64,000 nt of DNA from NCBI GenBank assembly GCA_001556995.1, contig LSKF01000106.1, positions 48,783 through 112,782 on the forward strand. The letters run 5' to 3'. Source of the DNA: Erythrobacteraceae bacterium CCH12-C2. GTDB lineage: Bacteria > Pseudomonadota > Alphaproteobacteria > Sphingomonadales > Sphingomonadaceae. The number at the start of each line of letters is the position of its first letter. Position 1 is the stretch's first letter. The translations under genes were made by a program, and so were the position numbers. The notes beneath the pieces were generated by a model, which had not been told where the DNA came from, ran no database searches, and was given only the letters and a program-made list of their open reading frames with translations. Shown one piece after another: positions 63,899 to 64,000 of this stretch.

Positions 63899-64000
63899 CA
63901 CCGCGCCTCCTGAACAAGCAATACGTTCTCTGTTTCCCAGAGAAAAGGTCGTGTCCGTCAATGTGGTGTAAATTCGGTTGTGGCCAGCGGGCGGCATTTT

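Overview
This is a high-GC chromosomal segment of an alphaproteobacterium, most likely from Sphingomonadales and close to Erythrobacter/Porphyrobacter. The evidence is indirect: the nuo-birA-coaX-rnj order, an E1-beta subunit carrying its own lipoyl domain, trpC-moaC-moeA-lexA clustering, a GAAC-N7-GAAC type SOS operator, and the imperfect palindromes with GAGCTTGTCGAAG cores that are scattered through sphingomonad genomes. No phage, insertion sequence, CRISPR array or rRNA was seen. Taxonomy is an inference.

Layout. 1-7.9 kb: mixed metabolic genes (nitronate monooxygenase-like, a low-GC orphan pair, a hydroxyacid dehydrogenase, an SH3 protein, a lipoprotein, thiolase, coniferyl-aldehyde dehydrogenase, a beta-propeller protein). 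8.0-26.7 kb: the complete 14-gene complex I operon nuoA-N, followed by birA, coaX, rnj and a DUF1467 gene. It carries two tiny membrane-protein genes between nuoE and nuoF, and three copies of a ~92-bp inverted repeat. 26.7-33.3 kb: an accessory-looking locus with a large TipN-like membrane coiled-coil protein, a divergent Hpt-like protein without its histidine, a nucleotidyltransferase-like/membrane fusion, an unrecognised helical protein, and a histidine-kinase-like protein without its phospho-acceptor histidine. 33.3-36.3 kb: citrate synthase and glutamyl-tRNA synthetase. 36.4-47.3 kb: comEC, lexA with promoter and SOS box, moeA, moaC and trpC, then trpD, trpG and trpE. The trp set is interrupted by an opposite-strand kelch-like gene and by an in-operon phosphodiester-glycosidase lipoprotein. 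47.3-52.5 kb: ppiD, tpiA, secG, pyrG. 52.5-55.2 kb: a probable small RNA with terminator, an Hsp20 gene with a sigma-32-like promoter and a ROSE-type RNA thermometer, glutaredoxin, a nitrilase-family amidase, DUF1178 and tRNA-Arg(CCU). 55.2-61.6 kb: MFS transporter and haloalkane dehalogenase, acyl-CoA dehydrogenase, FtsB-like, pdhA-pdhB. 61.7-64 kb: three Tad pilus pseudopilin-like genes.

The core genes form a respiratory and central-carbon backbone: pyruvate dehydrogenase E1, citrate synthase and NADH dehydrogenase. The points most worth follow-up are the paired loss of phospho-histidines in the 29-33 kb locus, the repeats inside the nuo operon, the double control of hsp20, and the unassigned RNA after pyrG. 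All calls rest on reading motifs and gene order by eye; no database search was run.
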